Under the pieces are notes generated by a model. It made no database searches. It saw nothing but the letters and a program-made list of their open reading frames with translations, and had not been told where the DNA came from. From Zavarzinella sp. (GTDB taxonomy: Bacteria > Planctomycetota > Planctomycetia > Gemmatales > Gemmataceae): a stretch of DNA of 64,000 bases. Positions 1 to 7,982 of the stretch are shown piece after piece. The DNA lies in assembly GCA_041399155.1 (NCBI GenBank), contig JAWKTI010000003.1:620001-684000 (forward strand), given 5' to 3'. The position numbers were made by a program, and so were the translations under genes. Position 1 is the stretch's first letter. Every line of letters begins with the position of its first letter.

Positions 1-475
1 CTGGCTGCAGGATGTATTCCAGTTGCAATTCCCCATCCCCTGGCCACTTCACCGCCAGGTCCGGTGCGTGCTGCTGGAGGCGAAAAGTTCCTTTCACAGA
101 TGAAAATTCAGCTTCTGCCTGAAATTCTGTGGTATCCCACGCCACGCGGGGTGCGGAGCCATGAATTGCATTCTGCTTCGTGGAATCATTTTTGGGCAGT
201 TCGATCGATTTTCCTGCCCACTGCGTGCGGCCCTGAGCAATTCGATTGGGGAATGGGAACAGAATGGGATGCCCACTGCGGGTGGGAACGGGATTTTCTT
301 CCCATTCTGCGGCACGGTGCAGCAGATGTTCCCCGCGATTCACCCAGGTCAGGCAGTTGAAGCCATTGCCCACCCAGACCTCCGCGTGGGAGCCTCGTTC
401 GGGACTGGTCAGCGTGAAAACTGTCGAAGGGTGCCCACCGGCACTCCTTTCCTGCTGGGTGATGTGATACAACAT
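1..475 (-). CDS. aldose 1-epimerase family protein, N-terminal part (runs off window start)
   Basis: The reverse strand reads open from an ATG at 475 to the window edge, giving 158 residues of an unfinished protein. The segments GFNCLTWVNRGEHLLH, HPILFPFPNRI and NAIHG match the beta-strand layout of the galactose mutarotase/aldose 1-epimerase fold, in which the NxIHG histidine lies in the sugar pocket. Such enzymes interconvert alpha and beta anomers of aldoses in the cytoplasm. The usual HGFARxxxW stretch here reads HGSAPRVAWD, so the substrate may not be galactose. The gene is divergent from the dehydrogenase gene starting at 528, with a 52-base shared promoter region. The C-terminal half with the catalytic glutamate is outside the window. 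Confidence 0.82.
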   Translation of the reverse strand, partial: MLYHITQQERSAGGHPSTVFTLTSPERGSHAEVWVGNGFNCLTWVNRGEHLLHRAAEWEENPVPTRSGHPILFPFPNRIAQGRTQWAGKSIELPKNDSTKQNAIHGSAPRVAWDTTEFQAEAEFSSVKGTFRLQQHAPDLAVKWPGDGELQLEYILQP

Positions 476-527
476 GGCAGATATCCTAATTGTGGCAAAA
501 GCTATTCTACGTGCGAGGACCTGATTC

Positions 528-1589
528 GTGCCGACCATCTCTCCCCAGCAACTCACCAAGTTGAGTGAAGCAATTTTTCAGGCGGCGGGTGTGCCCGCGA
601 ATGAAAGTGAAATTGTTTCTAAGTCGTTAGTATTAAGCAACTTATGCGGACACGATTCCCACGGTGTGATCCGGATTCCGCAATATGTGGGCTTTCTGGA
701 AAGCGGAAAACTGGTCTCACCGGTGGATTTAACCGTCTTTCAGGAAACGCCCGCGATGGTGGCCGCTGATGGCAACTGGGGCATTGGCCAGGTGCAGACT
801 TATCGCCTGCTCGATCAACTGCTGCCCAAATGTCAGGCGTTGGGGATTGCCAGTGGCACCTTGCGACGCACGGGGCATATTGGTCGGCTGGGCGAATATG
901 CAGAGTGGGCAGCCCGCAATGAGTGCGTTCTGTTCTGTACCGTGAATTCTCATGGTTCCGGTCGTCGTGTTGCCCCACCTGGGGGAACGGAAGGCCGCAT
1001 CAGCACCAATCCGATCTGTTTTGGCGTGCCCACTGCAAAAGATCCTGTGGTGCTCGATTTCAGCACATCGGTCTGTGCGGAAGGGAAGGTGCGGGTCGCA
1101 TCGCAGAAAGGCGAACAGATTCCGGAAGGCTGGGTGCTGGACGCCAGCGGAAACCCCACCACCGATCCCAATGCCCTGTATGCCGACCCACCCGGATCGA
1201 TTTTGCCGTTCGGTGGGAACCAGGGTTACAAAGGCTTTGGCCTGGGCCTGGTCATGGATCTGCTGGCTGGCAGCCTTTCCGGTGGGGAATGCAGCAGGCC
1301 GGATCGCCCCATGCCCGGCCTGGGTAATTCCGCAGTCTTTGTGCTGTTTTCGATCAAGCATTTCGGCGGATCAGAGCATTTCCTCTCCACCGCCACCAAT
1401 TTGACAGAATTTGTCCGTAGTTCTGCCAGACGGGAAGGTGTATCGCAAATTACGCTACCGGGCGATCCGGAACGCACGGTGCGTGCGAGCAGGGAAAGTA
1501 CCGGAATTGATATTCCCGACGGCACATGGAAGTTGATTGCCGAAACCGCCACAAAACGAAACGTGTCCGTTGAAGAGTTTCTGGTATGA
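528..1589 (+). CDS. malate/L-lactate dehydrogenase family (Ldh_2) oxidoreductase
   Basis: This 353-residue protein has the full length of the Ldh_2/YlbC family of NAD(P)-dependent 2-hydroxyacid dehydrogenases. The GHDSHGVIRIPQY motif at residues 41-53 and GHIGRLGEYAE at 116-126 are family hallmarks; His45 and His117 are the likely catalytic and binding residues. TNPICFGVP and the later GYKGFGLGLVMDLLAG segment also fit. The start is a GTG preceded by GAGGA about 8 bases upstream. Its last codons overlap the ATG of purN by four bases (ATGA), so the two are probably translated together. Members reduce or oxidise malate, lactate, ureidoglycolate or sulfolactate; the substrate cannot be told from sequence. 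Confidence 0.9.
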   Translation: MPTISPQQLTKLSEAIFQAAGVPANESEIVSKSLVLSNLCGHDSHGVIRIPQYVGFLESGKLVSPVDLTVFQETPAMVAADGNWGIGQVQTYRLLDQLLPKCQALGIASGTLRRTGHIGRLGEYAEWAARNECVLFCTVNSHGSGRRVAPPGGTEGRISTNPICFGVPTAKDPVVLDFSTSVCAEGKVRVASQKGEQIPEGWVLDASGNPTTDPNALYADPPGSILPFGGNQGYKGFGLGLVMDLLAGSLSGGECSRPDRPMPGLGNSAVFVLFSIKHFGGSEHFLSTATNLTEFVRSSARREGVSQITLPGDPERTVRASRESTGIDIPDGTWKLIAETATKRNVSVEEFLV

Positions 1590-2182
1590 AAACCGTTCCT
1601 ACCGTTGTCATGTTGAGTGGGAGTGGTCGCACGCTGGATAATTTGCTGCACCACATTAACGAGCATGGCTTGCCGATTCGGATAATTCAAGTGATCTCTT
1701 CCCGCACGGGCGTGCGTGGGCTGGAAATCGCCCAACAGGCCAATATTCCCACTCACGTGCTGAGACGGAAGGATTTTGCCGATCTGGAATCGTTCAGCGA
1801 AGCCAATTTTCAGATTTGCCGACAGCACCACGCGGGCCTGGTCTGCCTGGCGGGCTATTTACAACTGCTGAAAATCCCGTCGGACTACCACCAGAAGGTG
1901 GTGAATATCCACCCATCGCTATTACCCGCGTTTGGTGGGAAGGGAATGTATGGCCACCACGTCCATGAGGCGGTGATTGCCAGTGGCATCAAGGTGAGTG
2001 GCTGCACCGTGCATTATGTTGACGACCAATTCGACCACGGTCCAGTGATCTACCAACAGACGGTGCCCGTAGAACCAGGTGATTCGCCGGAACTCCTTGC
2101 AGACAGGGTGTTTGCGGCGGAATGTGAAGCGTATCCTGTGGCACTGCGGCAGTTAGTGACTGAACTACTTTCCCACGAATGA
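1586..2182 (+). CDS. purN: phosphoribosylglycinamide formyltransferase (GART)
   Basis: The 198-residue product is a full-length PurN, which transfers a formyl group from 10-formyltetrahydrofolate to GAR in the third step of purine synthesis. The substrate-binding loop LSGSGRTLDNLL is at residues 10-21, and the catalytic set Asn107, His109 (NIHPSLLPAF) and Asp147 (VDDQFDHGP) is in place. The start overlaps the upstream dehydrogenase stop as ATGA. The following gene is on the other strand, so this is the end of a two-gene unit. The pairing with a hydroxyacid dehydrogenase has no obvious metabolic logic. Confidence 0.95.
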   Translation: MKTVPTVVMLSGSGRTLDNLLHHINEHGLPIRIIQVISSRTGVRGLEIAQQANIPTHVLRRKDFADLESFSEANFQICRQHHAGLVCLAGYLQLLKIPSDYHQKVVNIHPSLLPAFGGKGMYGHHVHEAVIASGIKVSGCTVHYVDDQFDHGPVIYQQTVPVEPGDSPELLADRVFAAECEAYPVALRQLVTELLSHE

Positions 2183-2222
2183 AAGTGATCATCCGCCTGA
2201 TCAAGTCGTTTTGCACAAATCA

Positions 2223-3137
2223 TTAAGCATTTTTCATTTCGGCAAAGACGGTTTCCAGCAGCTTTTTGGTGGCGATGATCCCGTCGTTTTCGCTGAGCCT
2301 GCCGCCTTCATACTCAATACCGATGAAGCCCGTGTAGCCTGCTGCAGCAACGATCTTCATCATTTTGCGGAAATCCGTTGCTTTTTCGTTGCCTTTTTCA
2401 TCAAAGTCATGAGATTTCGCGCTGACACCTTTGGCAAACGGCATCAGTTCTTCCACGCCTTTGTATCGGTCGTACTGCTTGCCGCCACCCAGGTTAAAGT
2501 TGCCAAAGTCGGGCAATGTGCCGCACCGTGGGTGGTCTACTTTCTTAATGGTGCCTGCCAGCCAGGTGCCATTGCTGGATAAGCCACCGTGGTTTTCCAC
2601 AATGACGTTGATTTCCATCTTTGCGGCAAATTCCGTCAGCTTGCGAAGCCCATCGGCGGCTCGTGCCATTTGTTCTTCGTAAGTGCCGCTGCTGGAAGCA
2701 TTTACGCGAATCGAGTGGCAGCCAAGCATTTTGGCCCATTCCACCCAACGATAATGATTTTCTACCGCTGTGGTGCGTTTCTTCTCATCCGCATCGCCCA
2801 GCGCACCTTCACGGTCGCACATGATCAGCAGGTTTTTCACCCCCAGGTCGGTGGTGCGTTTCAACAGGTCTTTCACAAAATTATCATCTTTTTTCTTATC
2901 CATGTAGAACTGGTTGACATATTCCACCGCATGAATGTCGAAAGTTTCCTTGGTATATTTGGGGAAATCGATGGCTGCCAGCTTTTTCTGTTGCAGCATT
3001 CGGTGCAGCGACCATTGTGCCAGCGAAATATCATACTTTTTGGCGGTTTCCGCACCAATCACCCGACTACCAGCAACCAATGCGGCGGCAAAAGCAGCAC
3101 CTTGGGACAATAACTGACGACGATCAATTCGAATCAT
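2223..3137 (-). CDS. Tat-exported sugar phosphate isomerase/epimerase-like protein (xylose isomerase-like TIM barrel)
   Basis: The 304-residue protein begins with MIRIDRRQLLSQGAAFAAALVAG, a twin-arginine export signal (RRQLL then a small-residue hydrophobic stretch). The mature part has the AP endonuclease-2/xylose isomerase barrel pattern: ISLAQWSLH at the start, a central VIVENHGGLSS segment with metal-ligand glutamate and histidine, and GFIGIEYEGGRLSENDGI near the end. Planctomycetes carry many such secreted TIM-barrel proteins, usually annotated as sugar phosphate isomerase/epimerase or hydroxypyruvate isomerase-like; true substrates are mostly unknown. A GAG-rich ribosome site precedes the ATG. 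It is convergent with purN, separated by 40 bases. Confidence 0.85.
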   Translation of the reverse strand: MIRIDRRQLLSQGAAFAAALVAGSRVIGAETAKKYDISLAQWSLHRMLQQKKLAAIDFPKYTKETFDIHAVEYVNQFYMDKKKDDNFVKDLLKRTTDLGVKNLLIMCDREGALGDADEKKRTTAVENHYRWVEWAKMLGCHSIRVNASSSGTYEEQMARAADGLRKLTEFAAKMEINVIVENHGGLSSNGTWLAGTIKKVDHPRCGTLPDFGNFNLGGGKQYDRYKGVEELMPFAKGVSAKSHDFDEKGNEKATDFRKMMKIVAAAGYTGFIGIEYEGGRLSENDGIIATKKLLETVFAEMKNA

Positions 3138-3231
3138 GGGAGAGCCTCTTAAAAGTGGAAATCAAAACCGGCCCACAGGTCCAGCTGTGGGTGTTTTTCG
3201 CAAAGTTATTGTACACTGGTTTTTTCGATTG

Positions 3232-4959
3232 TTAACGTGTCAGCATCTGAAAAGGTTTTAATGTGCGTTTTAAGCGTCGCTCGAACAGCACACTTGCGGC
3301 AACCACCTGAGTCGCTTTGCCGGTTTCATCCCGCTTGAAAATCAATTTCTCGCCGTGGTACAAGCCACCCACGTCGGGAAAGGCGTATTCATCTGCACTG
3401 ATCCGGCGTAACGGATACACAAAAAACCATTCGATCAGGCAATAGAGTCGGCCATCCTTTTCCACCAGAAACAGCACGTTGTGGTCTGGGCCATATTCGC
3501 CCAGCACACCCGCCATTTCCTTCGAAACAGGCTGTGGGGCGGGCGGGGCCTGCTTTTGATATGTCAAACCACGTGCGGTAATGGTTTTCCCATCCCACCG
3601 GAACGGGAATCCGCTGCCCAGGGTGCCTGCGGTAATCAGTTCTTCACCATTCACAAATACTTCTTCCAGAAAGCCACCATTTTCCGGCAGGGCATACAGC
3701 TTGTCCTGGTGGGCAATCATTTCCACGCCGGGCTTATTTTCCAGGGTGTATTTCCCCGCTACTTTGCTGGCCATTCCAGCGGGTAGTGGCTGAAACTTGG
3801 GATACGTGGGCTGAGGTTTCCCATCCTGACAGGCCAGCAACGCCCGCAACGTTTCATTAGCCAGCCTGGTGGTAATCCGGTTGGTGACATCCTTGCTGGT
3901 AATCACCACGACGCCAATCTTGCGTTCTGGAATAAACGCCAGTTCGGTGGAATAGCCATACACGGCACCACCGTGGCCCATGCGTTGCATGCCATCGAAC
4001 TGCTCAATCACAAAACCCAGCCCAAAACTATAGGGTGGTGGGGGCTCTTTCGGTACAAACTGTGGTGTGAACATTTCCTGCAGCGTCTTTGGCTTCAGCA
4101 AAGTGAAGGAATCGCGTTTCCCCTGGTTCATCAGCACCCGCATGAAGTTGGCCAGATCTTCCGCACTGGAATAGAGGCAGCCGGCGGGAAATTCGCCCAG
4201 CTCGAAGGTGGGTGCGGGAAATATCTCCCCCTGATAGGTCCACATGATCGCATCTGCCACTTTCTTCGCAATTTCAGGTGTTTTTTCAAAATCGCTGTTT
4301 TTCATCCCCAGTGGCTGCAGAATGCGTTCGCGTAACGCTTTTGCAAATGGCCGGCCATCGACCGTTTCGACCGCCCAGCCCACGGCGGCAATGGCACCGT
4401 TGGAATATTTAATCTGCTTTTCCGGCTCGTAAACCAGTGGAATGCCATTCATACTGGTCACGGTTTTTGCCAGGCTGGGTGGGTTAGCATCAAAATAACT
4501 GCCCACGGGTGGTTCGCGAATCAGCCCACTGCGGTGGGTCATCATCTGCCGCAGGGTAATCGCCTTTTCAAATTGATTCGCTGGTTTGAAATCGGGCAGA
4601 TACTTCTGCACGCGTGCGTCAATATCAAGCTTCCCTTCATCCACGAGTTGCATGACGGCAATATCGGTGAATAACTTGGAAACACTCCCTACACGATAGA
4701 CGGTGGTGCCATCGGCCGGGATGCGTTTGGCCTGATCCTGAAAACCCACCCCGTGCGACCAGATAATCCGATCGTTTGCCACCACCGCAATGCTGACAGC
4801 GGGCAACCCGTATTCCTGCTGCTGGCTGGCCAGACGTGCCTTGATGGCATCGATTGCTGGCTGGTAGTCTGGATTCTGAGCGGAAGCGATTGGGCAGGTG
4901 GCTGCCAGCAAAAGCGTGAACGCACTGAAAACAGTGAAAGCAGTGAAAAATATTCTCAC
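3232..4959 (-). CDS. serine hydrolase, class C beta-lactamase/DD-peptidase-like, secreted
   Basis: I chose the GTG at 4959 because GGGGGA sits 9 bases upstream and the product then opens directly with a signal peptide (VRIFFTAFTVF...PIASAQ); ATGs at 4998 and 5079 only add residues before the signal. The 575-residue product has the penicillin-binding fold: SxxK as Ser92-Val-Ser-Lys95, YSN at 185-187, and HGGAVYGYS in the KTG-like position. A C-terminal beta-rich domain of about 200 residues follows. Proteins of this shape are secreted esterases or D-Ala-D-aa peptidases as often as beta-lactamases, so resistance should not be inferred. Confidence 0.87.
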   Translation of the reverse strand: MRIFFTAFTVFSAFTLLLAATCPIASAQNPDYQPAIDAIKARLASQQQEYGLPAVSIAVVANDRIIWSHGVGFQDQAKRIPADGTTVYRVGSVSKLFTDIAVMQLVDEGKLDIDARVQKYLPDFKPANQFEKAITLRQMMTHRSGLIREPPVGSYFDANPPSLAKTVTSMNGIPLVYEPEKQIKYSNGAIAAVGWAVETVDGRPFAKALRERILQPLGMKNSDFEKTPEIAKKVADAIMWTYQGEIFPAPTFELGEFPAGCLYSSAEDLANFMRVLMNQGKRDSFTLLKPKTLQEMFTPQFVPKEPPPPYSFGLGFVIEQFDGMQRMGHGGAVYGYSTELAFIPERKIGVVVITSKDVTNRITTRLANETLRALLACQDGKPQPTYPKFQPLPAGMASKVAGKYTLENKPGVEMIAHQDKLYALPENGGFLEEVFVNGEELITAGTLGSGFPFRWDGKTITARGLTYQKQAPPAPQPVSKEMAGVLGEYGPDHNVLFLVEKDGRLYCLIEWFFVYPLRRISADEYAFPDVGGLYHGEKLIFKRDETGKATQVVAASVLFERRLKRTLKPFQMLTR

Positions 4960-5141
4960 AATCGATTTTCCCCCACAAAGAAGGTTGTAGTGGGGCATTG
5001 TACCGTGTGCGCTGACGAATTGAGCATGAATTTCTGTTCTGAACCTGAAACGACCGCACAAAAGTGAAGGTTTTCTCATGATTGGGGTGCATTCTTGCTG
5101 AAAATTCCATTTGTCAAACGATGATTGAAGAGATAAGATGA

Positions 5142-5227
5142 CTTTATCTCTTTTAGGTAAAGCGGCTTTATCTTATTTAAGTAAAGTGGCTTTATCTCTT
5201 TTAGATAAAACGGCTTTATCTTACTGG
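5142..5227 (+). repeat. 24-bp tandem repeat, about 3.5 copies, each able to fold into a hairpin
   Basis: Units begin at 5142, 5166, 5190 and (partial) 5214, with the pattern CTTTATCTnnTTTAnnTAAA plus CGG or TGG. In each unit the CTTTATCT arm is followed by a short T-rich loop and a complementary AGATAAA-like arm (AGGTAAAG, AAGTAAAG, AGATAAAA). The substitutions mostly keep the pairing, for example by G.U. The block ends 8 bases before the ATG of the Trx/PDZ gene at 5235 and lies in its presumed leader. Confidence 0.85.
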
Positions 5228-5234
5228 AAGTGGC

Positions 5235-6485
5235 ATGGCGGACTGGAAATTTTACGGGCGAAAAGAACTGCTGACATTCAGCCTGATCGCTCTCACCCTC
5301 ATCTTACTATATCCGGCTTCCGTTTCGGCACAAAAAGGGAAGTTCCGCGACGACGCCGGGCGATACGGGTGGACTGAAGACCTGCCCGCCGCGATGAAGG
5401 AGGCGAAGCGGACCGGTAAACCCGTCGTCGTGATCTTGCGGTGCATCCCCTGAGGGGACTGCCAGGACTTCTACGGGCAGGTTGTCCGATTAGAGAAGTT
5501 CAAGGATATTGCCGACCGGTTCATCCGTGTGCGTCTGACACGCGTGATCGACGTGGACATTCACCAGTTGGAGTTCGACTTCGACCTGACCATGATGACG
5601 TTTTTCCTCAGCCCCGAGGGCAAGGTCTACAGCCGGTTCGGTGGTCGGGATTCCAAGGATGCGGAGAACCGGCTGTCCCTCGCCGGATTTCGCCACACGA
5701 TGGAGTCAGTTCTGGCCGAGCACGCAAAGAAAGCTCCCCAGGTCACTGAGCGGAAGGTCGAAAAGCCTAAGTACCCGCGCGAAATGAACATCGCGAAGCG
5801 CGGGTGCGTCCACTGCCACAACGTGAAGGAGAAACAGGAGATCGATCTCACCATGGCGGGCAAGTGGAGCCGCGACCTGGTGTGGCGATATCCGCCCCCG
5901 GACAACGTCGGCCTCATCCCCGATGTCGACCGCGGCAACGTGGTCAAGATCGTGAAGCCGGAGTCGCCAGCCGCTAAGGCCGGACTGAAATCCGGGGACC
6001 AACTTCGTTCTCTCAACCAGGTTCCGATTCACTCGTTCGGCGATGCTATCTTCGCCCTCGACCACGCTCCGGCGAAAGGCGGGATTGACGTGACGTGGGA
6101 GCGAGACGGCAAAGCGATGTCCGCCAAACTCGAAATGACTGATGGGTGGAAAAAGACGGACATTACTTGGCGGGCGTCGCAACAGCATCGCATCCCGTCC
6201 CTCAAACTGTACGGCGATGACCTGACGGCGGACGAGAAGAAAGCCCTAGGGTTGAAGCCGGGCCAACTCGCGTTCCGCCAGCAGAAAGAGGTGAGTTCGT
6301 ACGTTGCCAAGGCGGGATTCAAGCCCGGCGATGTCATCATTGGTGTCGATGACTTGGAGCCAGAAATGTCGATGACTGACTTCCTCTTCGTGGTTCGTAG
6401 TAACTACCTGGTCGGCGATCGGGTGAACGTCCACATCTTCCGCGACGGCAAGCGGATCAAGGTTCCGATGAAACTTATTCAGTAG
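5235..6485 (+). CDS. thioredoxin-like/CxxCH/PDZ protein with in-frame TGA, probable selenoprotein
   Basis: Reading through one TGA at 5451-5453 gives a continuous 416-residue protein. Order: N-terminal membrane or signal segment (about residues 11-32), a thioredoxin-7-like domain with the redox motif C70-I-P-U73-G-D-C76, a haem-type CVHCHNV motif at about residues 194-200, then two PDZ-like domains (about 235-305 and 345-416). The TGA falls where a Trx-fold catalytic cysteine is expected and the frame stays open for 344 more codons, so selenocysteine is the best reading. I recall planctomycete families named Trx7/PDZ (seleno)protein. It is probably periplasmic and membrane-tethered. Codons look GC-richer than the neighbours, hinting at transfer. 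The alternative is a nonsense mutation, in which case translation would stop after 72 residues. Confidence 0.78.
5451..5487 (+). promoter_or_regulatory. candidate bacterial SECIS hairpin at the UGA codon
   Basis: Directly after the TGA, GGA-CTGCC (5456-5463) can pair with GGCAG (5476-5480) and, past a GTTG bulge, TCC (5485-5487). This leaves a 12-base loop, AGGACTTCTACG, starting 11 bases after the TGA. Placement inside the coding region and close to the UGA is as for SelB-dependent bacterial SECIS elements. The stem is short and I cannot compute its stability. Confidence 0.45.
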
Positions 6486-6495
6486 TGGTGCGACC

Positions 6496-6518
6496 AGGAG
6501 GAACCTATGTGGCGTTAA
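6496..6518 (+). promoter_or_regulatory. strong ribosome site followed by a three-codon minicistron
   Basis: A perfect AGGAGG (6496-6501) is followed five bases later by ATG TGG CGT TAA (6507-6518). It may be the decayed start of a former gene or a leader peptide for the small gene downstream; nothing else supports a function. Confidence 0.3.
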
Positions 6519-6564
6519 CCATTCCTCGGTTGGGGGGAGAAAATAATGCTGCGGAACCGGACGG

Positions 6565-6753
6565 TTGAAATCGGATATCAACAACTTCAAACAGCATGTC
6601 GACCGGTTCATCACTGCGCTGCCAAAGTATCGGGACTGGCACAAAGAATATGCCGGGATCGCTCCGGTTCTGAACCCGGAAGAGCGTGCCATCCTCAACC
6701 GCCACGACATGATCCCGCAGGATCTGAACGACCTGACACAGGGGCTGAGCTGA
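6565..6753 (+). CDS. small hypothetical protein (62 aa)
   Basis: From a TTG at 6565 the frame gives 62 charged residues beginning MKSDINNFKQHVDRFITALP and ending DLNDLTQGLS. Its codon use matches the GC-richer Trx/PDZ gene just upstream, suggesting they arrived together. An ATG at 6546 with a good GGGGGGAG site is in another frame and would fit if one or two bases were lost nearby, so this may be a frameshifted gene of about 68 residues. I recognise no domain. It could be a real small cytoplasmic protein or the remains of one. Confidence 0.4.
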   Translation: MKSDINNFKQHVDRFITALPKYRDWHKEYAGIAPVLNPEERAILNRHDMIPQDLNDLTQGLS

Positions 6754-7069
6754 TTCCGGAATCAGCAATTACAAACAGCCAGAGCCCGTGTCACTCGACG
6801 AAGATTAAAGTTAACTTTCATTCAGTTCTGTGCCATCGAGCGGTTCGGCCTATTGGTCCGTGTGTAGCCAATCGTTCAGCCTGTGAATTCAGCTAACTGA
6901 ATTCCTTAAAGTCTGTCATGTGTTGGACGGCCCCAGGCCCAGATGGCTCGACCAATATAAGGTGCGATCTCTAATTTTTTTTTGGTTATCCCCATTTGCT
7001 GGTAACGTTGTTAACGATAATCGATCAAAAATCCAGATGATGCTCACTCAAATACGCATGCAAAGAATA
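6754..7069. other. intergenic region, no gene seen
   Basis: This is 316 bases between the small gene and the convergent HEAT-like gene. It holds a run of nine T at about 6976-6984 and otherwise no convincing coding, hairpin or repeat signal. It marks the right edge of the GC-richer island. Confidence 0.6.
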
Positions 7070-7600
7070 TCACGAATTCGATGGTTTTGCCCAAGAATAG
7101 CGTTTTCGAATTTGTCGAACTCTTGCCTTTACAGAAGCCGCCTCGTCGTTCTCAGCTTCATCCAACAAGGATAAAATTTGTTTCCGACAGGATGAATCCT
7201 GATCCCCGATCGAGGCAAAGACGCTGTATGCCCACCCGCGAACGAACTTGTTATCCTCAGTCAACAGTTTACGCAGCGTTTTTTTAAGTGCTGCAGCAAT
7301 GTTTGGAGGAATGGAAATCGTTGCAAGAATCTGTAACATGTGCAGCCGAACTTCCCAATACTCAGCATGAATCAGAACTTCGACAAAAGTCGGAATACGG
7401 GTCTCAATGATGGGTTCACCTTCGTCATGCCATCGTTTCAGAATCCAAGTCGATCCAACTTGCAATTGAACGTTGTCATGTGTGGCAATAGCAAGGAGCT
7501 CTTCCAGTGAATTATCGTTTCTTGGCAAAGTTGCGTTAAGTTGCTCAAGGATATCCGTGTGCTTACCATCGAATGTACGCAATGATGCCAGGATGTTCAT
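7070..7600 (-). CDS. HEAT-repeat-like hypothetical protein
   Basis: The 176-residue product is almost all helical, with alternating hydrophobic helices such as FVEVLIHAEYWEVRLHMLQILATI and an FVRGWAYSVFASIGD segment, spaced about 35-40 residues apart as in HEAT/armadillo repeats. RGWAYSVFASI resembles the conserved second helix of such repeats. The final part is basic (ARVRQIRKRYSW), as in small HEAT proteins of toxin-immunity or unknown type. There is no signal peptide, so it is probably cytoplasmic and binds another protein. The ATG at 7600 overlaps a weak upstream frame as ATGA. Confidence 0.7.
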   Translation of the reverse strand: MNILASLRTFDGKHTDILEQLNATLPRNDNSLEELLAIATHDNVQLQVGSTWILKRWHDEGEPIIETRIPTFVEVLIHAEYWEVRLHMLQILATISIPPNIAAALKKTLRKLLTEDNKFVRGWAYSVFASIGDQDSSCRKQILSLLDEAENDEAASVKARVRQIRKRYSWAKPSNS

Positions 7601-7982
7601 GTTATGTACTCTGTTGAAGATATTTGCCAGAGAGTTAATCTGGGGCCATTGATCTTCGTCTGGATGGCCGACGCTCCATCGAGACGCAATTCATCTATGC
7701 CGTGCGCAAACAATTTCAACCAATGCCCACGACTGCGACGCAGTAGAACAAATGATTGTCTCATAGTTGCAGAATAGAATTCAGCTGTCAATCAATAAAA
7801 TTTCGGCTTTTTCAAAATACCCTTCCCCCATCAATTTCCCACAATTCGTCGCGCTCTGCTATCCCAGCCAAGCTGATCAGAAAAAACATTTTCTAAAACA
7901 CATTCAAGCACTGGCTCCTGTCCGGTGCGGCCTGCTGATTTTTGGCTATCCCCATCTACCCGCACCGTGTTATAATACTGGC
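7601..7982. other. intergenic region with only a weak reading frame
   Basis: This 382-base stretch lies between divergent genes and should hold the promoters of both. A 64-codon frame on the minus strand (7597-7791) has no recognisable protein features. The last part before 7983 carries TTATAATACTGGC, close to the DUF1501 start and possibly its -10 region. Confidence 0.5.

Noticed and set aside
3232..4959. Beta-lactamase resistance gene
   Set aside because: Only the general serine hydrolase fold is visible; such secreted proteins in planctomycetes are mostly of unknown or esterase function.
5235..5453. A 72-residue protein ending at the TGA
   Set aside because: The downstream frame continues the same thioredoxin fold and the TGA falls at the redox position, so a truncated protein is the less likely reading.
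7597..7791. A 64-codon minus-strand frame overlapping the HEAT-like gene start
   Set aside because: No recognisable features, no ribosome site; the ATGA overlap alone is weak.
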